Origin: Streptomyces sp. SAI-127
GTDB lineage: Bacteria; Actinomycetota; Actinomycetes; Streptomycetales; Streptomycetaceae
Assembly (NCBI RefSeq): GCF_029894425.1
Contig: NZ_JARXYJ010000001.1
Coordinates: forward strand, 6,344,501-6,408,500
Reading direction: 5' to 3'
Length of the DNA: 64,000 bases
Part shown: piece after piece, positions 51,081 to 60,294 of the stretch
Position numbering within the stretch: position 1 is the first letter of the stretch
Layout: the number at the start of each line of letters is the position of its first letter
The notes under the pieces: generated by a model
Seen by the model: only the letters and a program-made list of their open reading frames with translations
Databases searched by the model: none
What the model was told of the DNA's origin: nothing
Program-made: the position numbers and the translations under genes

Positions 51081-52529
51081 ATGGCAGTTCTGGAACCGCG
51101 TGACGCCGGTGTCACCGACGACCCTGAGGTCCTGTCCGTCGACGAGGTGGGGGAGGGGGTGCTGGGGCGTTCGTACCGGGCGCTGAGTATCGGCATCGTG
51201 TCCGTCGTGCTGCTCATCGCGTTCGAGGCCACCGCTGTCGGGACCGCCATGCCGGTTGCCGCGCGGGAGTTGGACGGGGTCGCGCTCTATGCGTTCGCGT
51301 TCTCCGGGTACTTCACGACCAGCCTGTTCGGGATGGTGCTGGCCGGGCAGTGGGCGGATCGGCGGGGGCCGCTCGGGGCGTTGGCCGCCGGGATCGCCGG
51401 CTTCGGTGCCGGGCTGCTGTTGTCCGGGACGGCCGGCGCGATGTGGCAGTTCATTCTCGGGCGGGCCGTGCAGGGGTTCGGGGGCGGGCTGGTCATCGTT
51501 GCGCTGTATGTCGTCGTCGGGCGGGCCTATCCGGAGCGGCTGCGGCCCGCGATCATGGCGGCGTTCGCGGCGGGCTGGGTCGTGCCCTCGATCGTGGGGC
51601 CGCTCGCGGCCGGGGCCGTGACCGAGCACCTCGGGTGGCGGTGGGTGTTCGTCGGGATTCCGGTGCTGGTGGTCTTTCCGCTGGTGCTCGCCCTGCCGCA
51701 GATACGGCGGCGGGCGTCCGGGCCGGTCGACGACGACAAAGGGCAGGCCGCCTTCGACCGTCGCCGCATCCGGCTCGCCCTTGGGATCTCCCTCGGCGCC
51801 GGGCTCCTCCAGTACGCCGCCCAGGATCTGCGTCCGCTCTCCCTGCTCCCCGGCCTCGCGGGCGCCGCGCTGCTCGTGCCGGCCGTGCTCGGGCTGCTCC
51901 CGCGCGGGACGTACCGGGCGGCGCGCGGGCTGCCCTCCGTCGTGCTGTTGCGCGGGGTCGCCGCGGGGTCCTTCGTCGCCGCCGAGTCCTTCGTGCCGTT
52001 GATGCTGGTCACCCAGCGGGGGTTGTCGCCGACGCTGGCCGGGTTCTCGCTCGCGGCGGGCGGCGGCACGTGGGCGCTGGGGTCGTGGGTGCAGTCGCGG
52101 GCACGGGTGGAGCCGTACCGGGAACGGCTGATGACCGGGGGGATGGTGCTGGTCGCGGCCGCGATCGCCGCCGCGCCGAGTGTGCTGATCCACTCCGTGC
52201 CCGTCTGGACCGTCGCCGCCGCCTGGGGCTTCGGCTGCTTCGGCATGGGGCTGGTGATCTCCTCCACCAGTGTGCTTCTGCTGCATCTCTCCGCCCCCGA
52301 GGAGGCCGGCACCAACTCCGCCTCCCTCCAGATCTCCGACGGCCTCTCCAACGCCGTCCTGCTGGCGGCGGGGGGCGCGGCCTTCGCGGCGCTGGGCGGC
52401 GGCACGGTGAGCCATACGGCGACGGAGGCGTCCGGCTCCCATCCGGCCGCGTTCGCCGTGGTGTTCCTGCCGATGGCGGGGGTGGCGTTGGTAGGGGCGT
52501 GGGTGACGACCCGGTTGAGGCTCGACTGA
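51081..52529 (+). CDS. MFS drug-exporter-like protein
   Basis: Encodes 482 residues from the ATG at 51081; an ATG at 51051 in the same frame would add ten. About fourteen membrane segments begin with V-S-V-V-L-L-I-A-F-E-A-T. Motif A is G-Q-W-A-D-R-R-G-P-L, and G-R-A-V-Q-G-F-G-G-G-L is the usual antiporter segment. EmrB/QacA-like efflux is the probable role. The substrate is unknown. Its middle region (51957-52145) is the apparent parent of the MFS remnant at 45.5 kb. It follows the tRNA duplication region with no regulator. Confidence 0.88.
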   Translation: MAVLEPRDAGVTDDPEVLSVDEVGEGVLGRSYRALSIGIVSVVLLIAFEATAVGTAMPVAARELDGVALYAFAFSGYFTTSLFGMVLAGQWADRRGPLGALAAGIAGFGAGLLLSGTAGAMWQFILGRAVQGFGGGLVIVALYVVVGRAYPERLRPAIMAAFAAGWVVPSIVGPLAAGAVTEHLGWRWVFVGIPVLVVFPLVLALPQIRRRASGPVDDDKGQAAFDRRRIRLALGISLGAGLLQYAAQDLRPLSLLPGLAGAALLVPAVLGLLPRGTYRAARGLPSVVLLRGVAAGSFVAAESFVPLMLVTQRGLSPTLAGFSLAAGGGTWALGSWVQSRARVEPYRERLMTGGMVLVAAAIAAAPSVLIHSVPVWTVAAAWGFGCFGMGLVISSTSVLLLHLSAPEEAGTNSASLQISDGLSNAVLLAAGGAAFAALGGGTVSHTATEASGSHPAAFAVVFLPMAGVALVGAWVTTRLRLD

Positions 52530-52680
52530 TGCGCTGAAACGCAGGTCCACCGTCCCGGCCACCTGGACGTACCCAAGATCGCGGCCCACCTGCGCGCTTC
52601 GCACGCCGACTGTGACCTCGGTCCCACCCACGGCCGCCCCGGCCCCGTCCGCGCGTTGACGGCATCCGCCCGCCGGTAAG

Positions 52681-54549
52681 GTGACCCGGTCGTCATACAC
52701 AGCCGAAGACGAAGACACCGCCGAAGACACGCCGAGCCGCTCGACCCCGACGGAGACCGTGACTACCACCGCCGCCTCCTCCCACCACCTTTCCCCCGCC
52801 TTCCCCGGCCGCGCCCCCTGGGGTACCGCCAGCAAACTGCGTGCCTGGCAGCAAGGGGCGTTGGACAAGTACGTCCAGGAGCAGCCGCGTGACTTCCTGG
52901 CCGTCGCGACGCCCGGCGCGGGCAAGACGACCTTCGCCCTCACCCTCGCCTCCTGGCTGCTGCACCACCATGTCGTGCAGCAGGTGACGGTCGTCGCGCC
53001 GACCGAGCATCTGAAGAAGCAGTGGGCCGAGGCGGCGGCGCGGATAGGGATCAAGCTCGATCCCGAGTACAGCGCCGGACCGCTCGGCAAGGACTACCAC
53101 GGCGTCGCCGTCACCTATGCGGGCGTGGGCGTACGGCCCATGCTCCATCGCAACCGGGTCGAGCAGCGCAAGACCCTCGTCATCCTCGACGAGATCCACC
53201 ACGCCGGTGACTCCAAGTCCTGGGGCGAGGCGTGCCTGGAGGCCTTCGAGCCCGCCACCCGCCGGCTCGCGCTCACCGGTACGCCCTTCAGGTCCGACAC
53301 CAACCCCATCCCCTTCGTGGCGTACGAGGAGGGCAACGACGGCATCCGGCGGTCGGCCGCCGACTACACCTACGGGTACGGGAACGCCCTGGCCGACCAT
53401 GTCGTGCGGCCCGTCATCTTCCTCTCCTACAGCGGCAACATGCGCTGGCGGACCAAGGCGGGCGACGAGATCGCCGCCCGGCTCGGCGAACCCATGACCA
53501 AGGACGCGATCAGCCAGGCCTGGCGTACGGCGCTGGATCCGCGCGGCGAGTGGATGCCGAGCGTGCTGCGCGCCGCCGACCAGCGGCTCACCGAGGTCAG
53601 GAAGGGCATCCCGGACGCCGGTGCCCTCGTCATCGCCTCCGACCAGGACTCCGCGCGCGCGTACGCCAAGCTGATCCGCGAGATCACGGGCAACAAGGCG
53701 ACCCTCGTCCTGTCCGACGACGCCGGCGCGTCCAAGCGGATCGACGACTTCAGTGCGAGCAACGACCGGTGGATGGTCGCCGTCCGCATGGTGTCCGAGG
53801 GCGTCGACGTGCCCCGGCTCGCCGTGGGCGTCTACGCCACCACCATCTCCACGCCGCTCTTCTTCGCCCAGGCCGTCGGCCGTTTCGTACGGTCCCGGCG
53901 GCGCGGCGAGACCGCCTCCGTCTTCCTCCCGACCGTCCCGGACCTCCTGACCTTCGCCAACGAGATGGAGGTGGAACGGGACCACGCCCTCGACAAGCCG
54001 AAGAAGGAGGGCGAGGAGGACCCCTACGCCGAGTCCGAGAAGGAGATGGAGGAGGCGAACAAGGAGGAGGACGAGGACACCGGCGAGCAGGAGCAGTTCG
54101 CCTTCGAGGCGCTGGAGTCCGAGGCCGTCTTCGACCGCGTCCTCTACGACGGTGCCGAGTTCGGCATGCAGGCGCACCCGGGCAGCGAGGAGGAGCAGGA
54201 CTACCTCGGGATCCCCGGGCTCCTGGAGCCGGACCAGGTGCAACTGCTGCTCCAGAAGCGGCAGGCCCGGCAGATCGCGCACAGCCGTAAGAAGCCGGAC
54301 GCCGAGGCGGACCTCCTCGAGCTGCCCGCCGAGCGGCGGCCCGTCGTCTCGCACAAGGAGATGATGGAGCTGCGCAAGCAGCTCAACACGATGGTGAGTG
54401 CCTACGTCCACCAGAGCGGCAAGCCGCACGGGGTGATCCACACCGAGCTGCGTCGGGTGTGCGGTGGACCGCCGAGCGCCGAGGCCACGGCCGGGCAGCT
54501 GCGGCAGCGGATCGCCAAGGTGCAGGAGTGGGCCACCCGGATGAGGTGA
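52681..54549 (+). CDS. SF2 DEAD/DEAH-box helicase-like ATPase
   Basis: Encodes 622 residues from a GTG at 52681 (a GTG at 52759 would remove a 26-residue disordered start). Walker A A-T-P-G-A-G-K-T is near 76-83. The DEAH-type box D-E-I-H-H is near 170, motif III L-T-G-T-P-F near 200, and the arginine finger motif Q-A-V-G-R-F-V-R near 402. A highly acidic segment (E-K-E-M-E-E-A-N-K-E-E-D-E-D) at about 445-475 splits the C-terminal part. It resembles RadD/type-III-restriction-like helicases. No methylase or nuclease partner is next to it. Confidence 0.88.
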   Translation: MTRSSYTAEDEDTAEDTPSRSTPTETVTTTAASSHHLSPAFPGRAPWGTASKLRAWQQGALDKYVQEQPRDFLAVATPGAGKTTFALTLASWLLHHHVVQQVTVVAPTEHLKKQWAEAAARIGIKLDPEYSAGPLGKDYHGVAVTYAGVGVRPMLHRNRVEQRKTLVILDEIHHAGDSKSWGEACLEAFEPATRRLALTGTPFRSDTNPIPFVAYEEGNDGIRRSAADYTYGYGNALADHVVRPVIFLSYSGNMRWRTKAGDEIAARLGEPMTKDAISQAWRTALDPRGEWMPSVLRAADQRLTEVRKGIPDAGALVIASDQDSARAYAKLIREITGNKATLVLSDDAGASKRIDDFSASNDRWMVAVRMVSEGVDVPRLAVGVYATTISTPLFFAQAVGRFVRSRRRGETASVFLPTVPDLLTFANEMEVERDHALDKPKKEGEEDPYAESEKEMEEANKEEDEDTGEQEQFAFEALESEAVFDRVLYDGAEFGMQAHPGSEEEQDYLGIPGLLEPDQVQLLLQKRQARQIAHSRKKPDAEADLLELPAERRPVVSHKEMMELRKQLNTMVSAYVHQSGKPHGVIHTELRRVCGGPPSAEATAGQLRQRIAKVQEWATRMR

Positions 54550-54852
54550 CGCGGGGCGTCTGTCCTCTCGCGGCGCGGGACCGTACGTATCAGGACAAAC
54601 GGAGTGGTCCGTACCGGCTAATGCCCGGATTCTGGACGGAGGCTTCCGCTGAGCGAACCCGCTTCGCTACTGTCCCGCTACGCACACGCCCCGTGGCAGC
54701 GCCGCCGCGGAGCGCAGCCGTGAAGCGACGCGGCCCGGAACAGACCGGGCCGCCGGCCGATCGGCGGCCTCTGAAGCGCGTCACCGACGGGACTCGGTGA
54801 CGCATCCGCCGTGAGAGGCCCGCCGACCTCACCACTTGGAGGAGTGGGCGTC
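54550..54852. other. Gene-less stretch with two hairpins
   Basis: 303 bp between the helicase and the IclR gene. Two perfect inverted repeats are present: GCGGCCCGG/CCGGGCCGC with a six-base loop (54730-54753), probably a terminator for the helicase, and GCGTCACCGA/TCGGTGACGC with a six-base loop (54778-54803), 50 bp before the IclR start, which could be a second terminator or an operator. Nothing else recognised. Confidence 0.65.
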
Positions 54853-55494
54853 GTGACCGCGGAGACCTCTCAGACGCTTGACCGGGGACTGCGTGTCCTC
54901 AAGCTCCTGGCCGACACGGACCACGGGCTCACCGTCACCGAGCTTTCCAGCAAACTGGGTGTGAACCGGACCGTGGTGTACCGGTTGCTGGCCACGCTGG
55001 AGCAGCACGCCCTCGTTCGGCGTGATCTGGGCGGGCGTGCCCGGGTGGGGCTGGGAGTGCTGCGACTCGGGCGGCAGGTGCATCCACTGGTACGGGAGGC
55101 CGCGCTGCCCGCACTGCGTTCGCTCGCGGAGGACATCGGGGCGACGGCACACCTCACCTTGGTGGACGGAACCGACGCGCTGGCCGTGGCCGTCGTGGAG
55201 CCCACGTGGACGGACTATCACGTGGCGTATCGGGCGGGGTTCCGGCATCCGCTGGACCGTGGGGCTGCGGGGCGGGCGATTCTCGCGGCTCGGCAGCAGG
55301 GGTTCGGGGAGCCGGGGTACATGCTGACGCACGGCGAGCTGGAGGCCGGGGCCAGTGGGGCGGCCGCTCCTCTGCTCGGGGTCACCGGGGTCGAGGGCAG
55401 TGTGGGGGTCGTGATGCTGGCCGACGCGGTGCCGGAGCGGGTGGGGCCGCGTGTGGTGGACGCGGCACGGGAGGTCGCGGAGGCGCTGCGCTGA
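54853..55494 (+). CDS. IclR-family transcriptional regulator
   Basis: Encodes 213 residues from the GTG at 54853, with GGAGGAG upstream. The helix-turn-helix is at about 5-65 (L-D-R-G-L-R-V-L-K-L-L-A and L-T-V-T-E-L-S-S-K-L-G-V-N-R-T-V-V-Y-R-L-L). The effector-binding domain follows but is short. The protein faces a PucR regulator convergently. Its target is unknown. The 224 bp after it contain a 38-bp tandem repeat. Confidence 0.9.
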   Translation: MTAETSQTLDRGLRVLKLLADTDHGLTVTELSSKLGVNRTVVYRLLATLEQHALVRRDLGGRARVGLGVLRLGRQVHPLVREAALPALRSLAEDIGATAHLTLVDGTDALAVAVVEPTWTDYHVAYRAGFRHPLDRGAAGRAILAARQQGFGEPGYMLTHGELEAGASGAAAPLLGVTGVEGSVGVVMLADAVPERVGPRVVDAAREVAEALR

Positions 55495-55615
55495 GCTGAG
55501 CGGTGCGGGTTCGTGTATCGCCGGGAAGATCTTCGACCGCGGGCCCGGTGGGGGCTGGTCGCGCCCGCGCGGCGGTAGCCGCACATCGATACAGCCCCGC
55601 GCCCCTGGGTGGGTG

Positions 55616-55727
55616 CGGTTGCCGCCGGTCGACATGCCCACGTGCTGAGCCGACGGTTGCCGCCGGTCGACATGCCCACGCGCTGAGCCGACGGCCGTCG
55701 GCCGACATTTCCACGTGCTCAACCGGC
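55616..55727. repeat. 38-bp tandem repeat, three copies
   Basis: Copies at 55616-55653 and 55654-55691 differ at one base (core GTCGACATGCCCACG). A third, diverged copy from 55692 runs into the last codons of the PucR gene (core GGCCGACATTTCCACGTGCT). Located between convergent IclR and PucR genes. The repeat may have grown from the PucR 3' end. Confidence 0.8.
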
Positions 55728-57266
55728 AGCCGCCGTCGGCCCGAGACCCGCCAGCACCCTCAACTGCAGCCACAGCACCAGCCGTTCGTCGGGATCGTCC
55801 AGGTCGATCCCGACCTGCTTCCGTACCTGCTTCAGCCGATAGCGGCACGTGTTCGGATGCACGGCCAGCAGCCTCGCCGCCTCCGCCATGTCGCACCCCG
55901 CGTCGAACCAACAGACCAGCGTGCGGGCGTAGTCGGTGCCGTGCTCGCCGTCGTACGCCAGTACCCGCCGCCAGGATCCGGCGGTCAACTCCCGCTTCTC
56001 ACCGAGTACTTCGGCAAGCCGCAGCAGCGTCCCCCGCGGCCGCACCTCGTCGATCGTCGCCACCGGCAGCGAGGGCCCGAGCACCCGCAACACGAGATCG
56101 GCGTCCGCCCGCGACCCGGTCACCTCCCCGAGCCCCGCCACCACCTCACCCAGCCCCGCCCGCACCGGCACCCGCAGCGACTGCCCCGCTCGCGCGACGA
56201 TGTCCTCCGCCAGCCGCCGGTGGCGAGCCCCGGGCGCCGGCAACAGCGCGTACACCACCCCGTCGAGCAGCACACACGCATGCCGCCCGTACCGCGCTGC
56301 GCACTGCAGCCGTACGACGTCCAGCAGCCGTAGCCCGGTCTGTTCGGCGTCCGGAAGGCCGGCCGCGTCCAGGACGAAGGCGGCCACCCGTACCGGGCCC
56401 TCGACTCCCAGCCCCACGGCGGACGTCGCCGCGTCCGCCGTCCCCTCCAGCACCCGCCGCAGCAGATCGCTGTTCTGGTGCCGGGCCAACTCCTGTGCCG
56501 CCCGCGCCCGCAGGAGCAGCAGTGCGGCCGTCGACGCCCCCTGGACGAGCGTCTCCTCCGCGTCCGCCGCGAGCGTGCCGTCGTCGACGACCCACACCGA
56601 GCCGAGAGTCTCCCCGCCGGCCCGGACGGCGACCGCGAGGCGCGGCAGGGTGCCGTCGCCCACCGCGGGCAGTCGCAACGGGCCGTCGGCCGCGAACAGC
56701 ATCCGGTACTGCTCGGTGTTCTCCACGTCTGCCGGTACCTGGAGGCCCAGGATGCCCTGGCGGCGGTCCTCGTCGACCGGTTGGCCGGGGACCGTGGAGT
56801 AGGCGAGGATCCGCTGCCGCGGGTCCTCCACGGCCGTCGCCCCGCCGGTCGCCGCCGCGATGGCGTCGGCGAGCGCGAAGAGGTCGCCGTGGCCGCCCGT
56901 GGCCGGAACCGGCCGCGCACCGATCGCCGAGGCCAGCAGCAGATGCGCCCGGTGCCAGGCCGTGTCCTCGGCGACGGACAGCAGCGCCACGCCGTACGTC
57001 TCCGCCTCGGCCGTCGGCCCGTCCGGACCGCGCACCACCAGGCCGGTCATCCCGGCCTCCGCGGCCGCCCTCACCAGCGGTCCGGCCGCGGCCGCCCGCA
57101 CACCGACCGCCAGCAGCAGCGCGCCAGGCACCTGGGGGAGCGGGGCGTGGGCGTCGTGGAGGAGCGCCTCCGTGACCGGGACGGCGAGCCCGGCGGGTGC
57201 GGTGTGCAGACGTACGGACGTACCGCCGACGGCGTCCAGAAGGTCCCCGAGAGTGCAGGCGTCCAT
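55719..57266 (-). CDS. PucR-family transcriptional regulator
   Basis: Encodes 515 residues from the ATG at 57266, with GGGAG upstream. The N-terminal PucR ligand domain begins T-L-G-D-L-L-D-A-V. A GGDEF-like central part follows. The C-terminal HTH_30 is D-M-A-E-A-A-R-L-L-A-V-H-P-N-T-C-R-Y-R-L at about 455-480. It is divergent from the GNAT/racemase pair, about 100 bp apart, so it probably controls that pair in response to an amino-acid or purine-type ligand. The 3' end merges with a tandem repeat. Confidence 0.9.
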   Translation of the reverse strand: MDACTLGDLLDAVGGTSVRLHTAPAGLAVPVTEALLHDAHAPLPQVPGALLLAVGVRAAAAGPLVRAAAEAGMTGLVVRGPDGPTAEAETYGVALLSVAEDTAWHRAHLLLASAIGARPVPATGGHGDLFALADAIAAATGGATAVEDPRQRILAYSTVPGQPVDEDRRQGILGLQVPADVENTEQYRMLFAADGPLRLPAVGDGTLPRLAVAVRAGGETLGSVWVVDDGTLAADAEETLVQGASTAALLLLRARAAQELARHQNSDLLRRVLEGTADAATSAVGLGVEGPVRVAAFVLDAAGLPDAEQTGLRLLDVVRLQCAARYGRHACVLLDGVVYALLPAPGARHRRLAEDIVARAGQSLRVPVRAGLGEVVAGLGEVTGSRADADLVLRVLGPSLPVATIDEVRPRGTLLRLAEVLGEKRELTAGSWRRVLAYDGEHGTDYARTLVCWFDAGCDMAEAARLLAVHPNTCRYRLKQVRKQVGIDLDDPDERLVLWLQLRVLAGLGPTAAAG

Positions 57267-57365
57267 GGGTGCTCCCAGGTGGTTTGGCCGAACCGCAAAG
57301 AAACGTATGTACACATTGTGGGCCCGCACAACCCGAGTCGGCCGCCCGCGCCGGAGACTCGGCAC

Positions 57366-58148
57366 ATGACCGCAGTGAGTATCCGTACCGTCCAGGACGT
57401 CGCCGGCCTCGGTGCCGTCAGCGCGTACTTCGGCGAGGTGTGGCGGACCCCGCGCACGGCCCCGCCCTATCCGGCCGAGGTGCTGCACAGCCTGGTCCAC
57501 GCGGGCGGCGCGGTGCACGCCGCGTACGACGGGGAGCGCCTCGCCGGGGCCTGTGTCGCCGTGTTCGGGCCGCCTGGCTCGGGGGAGGTCTACTCCCTGG
57601 TCGCCGCCGCGGAGCCCGGGCTCGGGCCGCTGGTGAAGCAGGCGCAGCGGGACTGGGCGCTCGGCCTCGGCGCCCGCACCATGCGCTGGACCTTCGACCC
57701 GCTGGTCGCCCGCAACGCCCGCTTCAACCTGGCCAAGCTGGGCGCGGTGGGCACCGAGTACGTCGTCGACTTCTACGGCCCCATGAGGGACGGCGTGAAC
57801 GACGGTGACGAGAGCGACCGGCTGACGGTGACCTGGGATCTGGTGTCGCCAGGCGCCCTCGTTGGGCCGTACGACCCGGGGGAGCGCGGGGCCGCGCCCG
57901 CCACCCACCGTGCCCCCGACGGAGCGACCCTCGCCCGCCGCGACCTCGCCGACCTGCACGTCTGGTGCCGGGTCCCGGACGACGTCGTCAAGCTGCGGGC
58001 CGCCGACCCGGCGCTCGCGCTGCGCTGGCGGCGGGCCGTGCGCGAGGTGTTCACGGAGGCCTTCGGCCAGGGGTTCCGGGCGACCGGGATGTCCCGCGAC
58101 GGCTGGTACACGCTCACCCGCGAGAACGACGAGGAAGGCACCGTATGA
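57366..58148 (+). CDS. GNAT-type acetyltransferase-like protein
   Basis: Encodes 260 residues. The acetyl-CoA-binding area reads A-W-G-L-G-type: the visible stretch is L-V-K-Q-A-Q-R-D-W-A-L-G-L-G-A-R-T-M-R-W-T-F-D, characteristic of a GNAT subfamily found beside MenC/N-acylamino-acid racemases. The stop overlaps the next start (ATGA). It may make the N-acylated amino acid that the racemase uses. Substrate not determined. Confidence 0.82.
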   Translation: MTAVSIRTVQDVAGLGAVSAYFGEVWRTPRTAPPYPAEVLHSLVHAGGAVHAAYDGERLAGACVAVFGPPGSGEVYSLVAAAEPGLGPLVKQAQRDWALGLGARTMRWTFDPLVARNARFNLAKLGAVGTEYVVDFYGPMRDGVNDGDESDRLTVTWDLVSPGALVGPYDPGERGAAPATHRAPDGATLARRDLADLHVWCRVPDDVVKLRAADPALALRWRRAVREVFTEAFGQGFRATGMSRDGWYTLTRENDEEGTV

Positions 58149-59254
58149 AACTCGAACGCGTCGAGGTCGTCCATGTGGCGATCCCGCTCGTCAGCCCCTT
58201 CCGCACCTCCTTCGGCACGATGACGACGAAGGACACCTTCCTGCTGCACGTCGTCACGGACACCGCCGAGGGCTGGTCGGAGTTCGCCGCCGACCCGCAG
58301 CCGCGGTACTGCTCGGAGTTCGTGGCGGGCGCGGAGCTCGTGCTGCGGGACTTCCTGGTGCCGAGGGTGGCGGCACTGCCCACGCTCACGGCAGCGCTGG
58401 TGGGGCCCGCCGTCAGCGGGATCAAGGGGCACGAGCTGGCGAAGGCGGCCCTGGAGACGGCCGTCCTCGACGCGGAGCTGCGCTCGTACGGCATGCCGCT
58501 GGCGGTGTATCTCGGCGCGGTGCGCGAGCGGGTGCCCGCGGGGGTGTCGGTGGGGATCAAGGACTCCGTGCCGGAGCTGCTGGACGACGTCGAGCGGTAT
58601 CTCGCCGAGGGGTACGTCCGGATCAAGCTGAAGATCGAACCCGGCTGGGACGTCGAGCCGGTACGGGCCGTGCGCGAGCGCTTCGGCGCCGCACTGCCCC
58701 TCCAGGTCGACGCCAACACCGCGTACACCCTCGCGGACGCGGAACACCTGCGGCGGCTCGACGAGTTCGGGCTGCTGCTGATCGAGGAGCCGCTGGACGA
58801 GAACAACCTGTACGGCCACGCGCGCCTGCAGAGCCGTATCGCCACTCCTGTCTGCCTCGACGAGTCCCTGCACAACGCCCGGGACGCCGCCGCCGCGATC
58901 GCGATGGACGCGTGCCGGGTCGTGAACATCAAGCCCGCGCGCGTGGGCGGCTATCTGGAGGCCCGCCGCATCCACGACGTGGCCCGCGCGCACGGCGTGC
59001 CGGTGTGGTGCGGCGGCATGCTGGAGACGGGAATCGGCCGCGCCCCGAACCTCGCCCTGGCCGCCCTGCCCGGCTTCACGCTCCCCGGCGACACCTCGGC
59101 CTCCGCCCGCTATTTCGCCGAGGACATCACCGAGCCGTTCGTCCTGGTGGACGGCCACCTGCCGGTTCCGCGGACGCCCGGCATCGGCGTCGAACCGCTG
59201 CCGGACGTCCTACGGCGCTTCACGCGCGCGAGGCGGGACCTGTACGGGGCCTGA
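58145..59254 (+). CDS. N-acylamino-acid racemase / o-succinylbenzoate synthase family enzyme
   Basis: Encodes 369 residues of the enolase superfamily. Catalytic residues fall at Lys161 and Lys163 (I-K-L-K), Asp189, Glu214, Asp239 and Lys263, the same numbers as Amycolatopsis NAAAR as I recall them. The signature G-G-M-L-E-T-G-I-G-R-A is near 298. The enzyme either racemises N-acyl amino acids or makes o-succinylbenzoate for menaquinone. The GNAT neighbour, coupled by ATGA, favours the first. There is no menaquinone gene nearby. Confidence 0.88.
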   Translation: MKLERVEVVHVAIPLVSPFRTSFGTMTTKDTFLLHVVTDTAEGWSEFAADPQPRYCSEFVAGAELVLRDFLVPRVAALPTLTAALVGPAVSGIKGHELAKAALETAVLDAELRSYGMPLAVYLGAVRERVPAGVSVGIKDSVPELLDDVERYLAEGYVRIKLKIEPGWDVEPVRAVRERFGAALPLQVDANTAYTLADAEHLRRLDEFGLLLIEEPLDENNLYGHARLQSRIATPVCLDESLHNARDAAAAIAMDACRVVNIKPARVGGYLEARRIHDVARAHGVPVWCGGMLETGIGRAPNLALAALPGFTLPGDTSASARYFAEDITEPFVLVDGHLPVPRTPGIGVEPLPDVLRRFTRARRDLYGA

Positions 59255-59296
59255 CCGGCTCGTGGCCGGAAGTGACCGCCGCGTTAGATTGATCCC

Positions 59297-60088
59297 GTGC
59301 TCTCTCGCCTCACGCGCCCCCAGGCCGTCGCCGTCTGTGCCCTGCCTGTCGTGGCACTGGTCGCCACGGCCCTCTTCGCGCCGCTGCCGTTCGCTCTGGC
59401 GCAGCCCGGGATGACGGCGAACGTCCTCGGCGAGAACAAGGGCGCGGAGGTGATCACGATCTCCGGGGCGAAGACGCGTACGACGAGCGGGCAGCTGCGG
59501 ATGACGACCATCGAGGCGACCGGGCCCGACACCCATGTCTCGCTCGGTGACGTCTTCGACAGCTGGTTCCGCACCGACCGGGCGGTCATGCCCCACGACG
59601 CGGTCTACCCGAGCGGGCAGAGCGTCAAGGAGATCGAGAAGCACAACACCGCGCAGATGAAGGAGTCCCAGGACGCGGCGACCGAGGCGGCGCTGAACTA
59701 CCTGAAGCTCGGGGACGACAAGGTCAAGGTCACGCTGAAGCTCGCGGACGTCGGCGGGCCCAGCGCGGGGCTGCTGTTCACCCTGGGGATCATCGACAAG
59801 CTGAACGGTGACGGCGCCGGGGGCGACCTCACGGGCGGCCGCACCATCGCCGGGACGGGGACGATCGACGCGGACGGGACGGTCGGCGCGGTGGGCGGCG
59901 TGGCACTGAAGACGCAGGCCGCGCAGCGGGACGGGGCGACGGTGTTCCTGGTCCCCGAGGAGGAGTGCTCCGACGCGAAGGAAGAACTGCCGAAGGGGCT
60001 GCGGCTCATCCCGGTGACGTCCCTGAAGGGGGCGGTGAGTGCGCTGACCGTACTGGAGTCGGGTAAGGGGTCCGTCCCCGCCTGCTAG
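59297..60088 (+). CDS. Secreted or membrane-anchored Lon-like (S16) protease
   Basis: Encodes 263 residues from a GTG. A signal/anchor helix (A-V-A-V-C-A-L-P-V-V-A-L-V-A-T) is at 10-32. The S16 dyad is Ser156 in G-G-P-S-A-G-L and Lys205 in G-G-V-A-L-K-T. There is no ATPase domain. Unlike YlbL-type proteins it is shorter and no clear PDZ domain is visible between 60 and 130. It should cut substrates at the outer membrane face. Its stop shares bases with the convergent small gene (CTAG). Confidence 0.88.
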   Translation: MLSRLTRPQAVAVCALPVVALVATALFAPLPFALAQPGMTANVLGENKGAEVITISGAKTRTTSGQLRMTTIEATGPDTHVSLGDVFDSWFRTDRAVMPHDAVYPSGQSVKEIEKHNTAQMKESQDAATEAALNYLKLGDDKVKVTLKLADVGGPSAGLLFTLGIIDKLNGDGAGGDLTGGRTIAGTGTIDADGTVGAVGGVALKTQAAQRDGATVFLVPEEECSDAKEELPKGLRLIPVTSLKGAVSALTVLESGKGSVPAC

Positions 60089-60282
60089 TGCGCGAGGACC
60101 GGCCTGGGAGAGGCCAGCCGGAGTCCGACCTCCACCAGGGTCCAGCCGAGCAGGGTCCTGATGGCGTACGGCCGCTTGGCCTGGACGGCGAGGCGGTGGG
60201 CGTCGGCCTCGGCACGGAGGTCTGCGGCGCGGAGGTGGTGCAGGGCGAGGTGATGCCGGGCGAGGTGGGTCTCGGGGTGCAT
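60085..60282 (-). CDS. Small basic hypothetical protein
   Basis: Encodes 65 residues beginning M-H-P-E-T-H-L-A-R-H-H-L-A-L-H-H-L, His-rich and basic, with a hydrophobic end (L-L-G-W-T-L-V-E-V-G-L). It starts 12 bp after the stop of the ArsR-type gene, with AAAGGG upstream, so it is probably the second gene of that operon. Its stop shares bases with the protease stop. No family recognised. Confidence 0.6.
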   Translation of the reverse strand: MHPETHLARHHLALHHLRAADLRAEADAHRLAVQAKRPYAIRTLLGWTLVEVGLRLASPRPVLAH

Positions 60283-60294
60283 GGCGGGGCCCTT

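Noticed and set aside
55616..55727. CRISPR array
   Set aside because: Copies are directly abutting with no spacers, and no cas gene is present.
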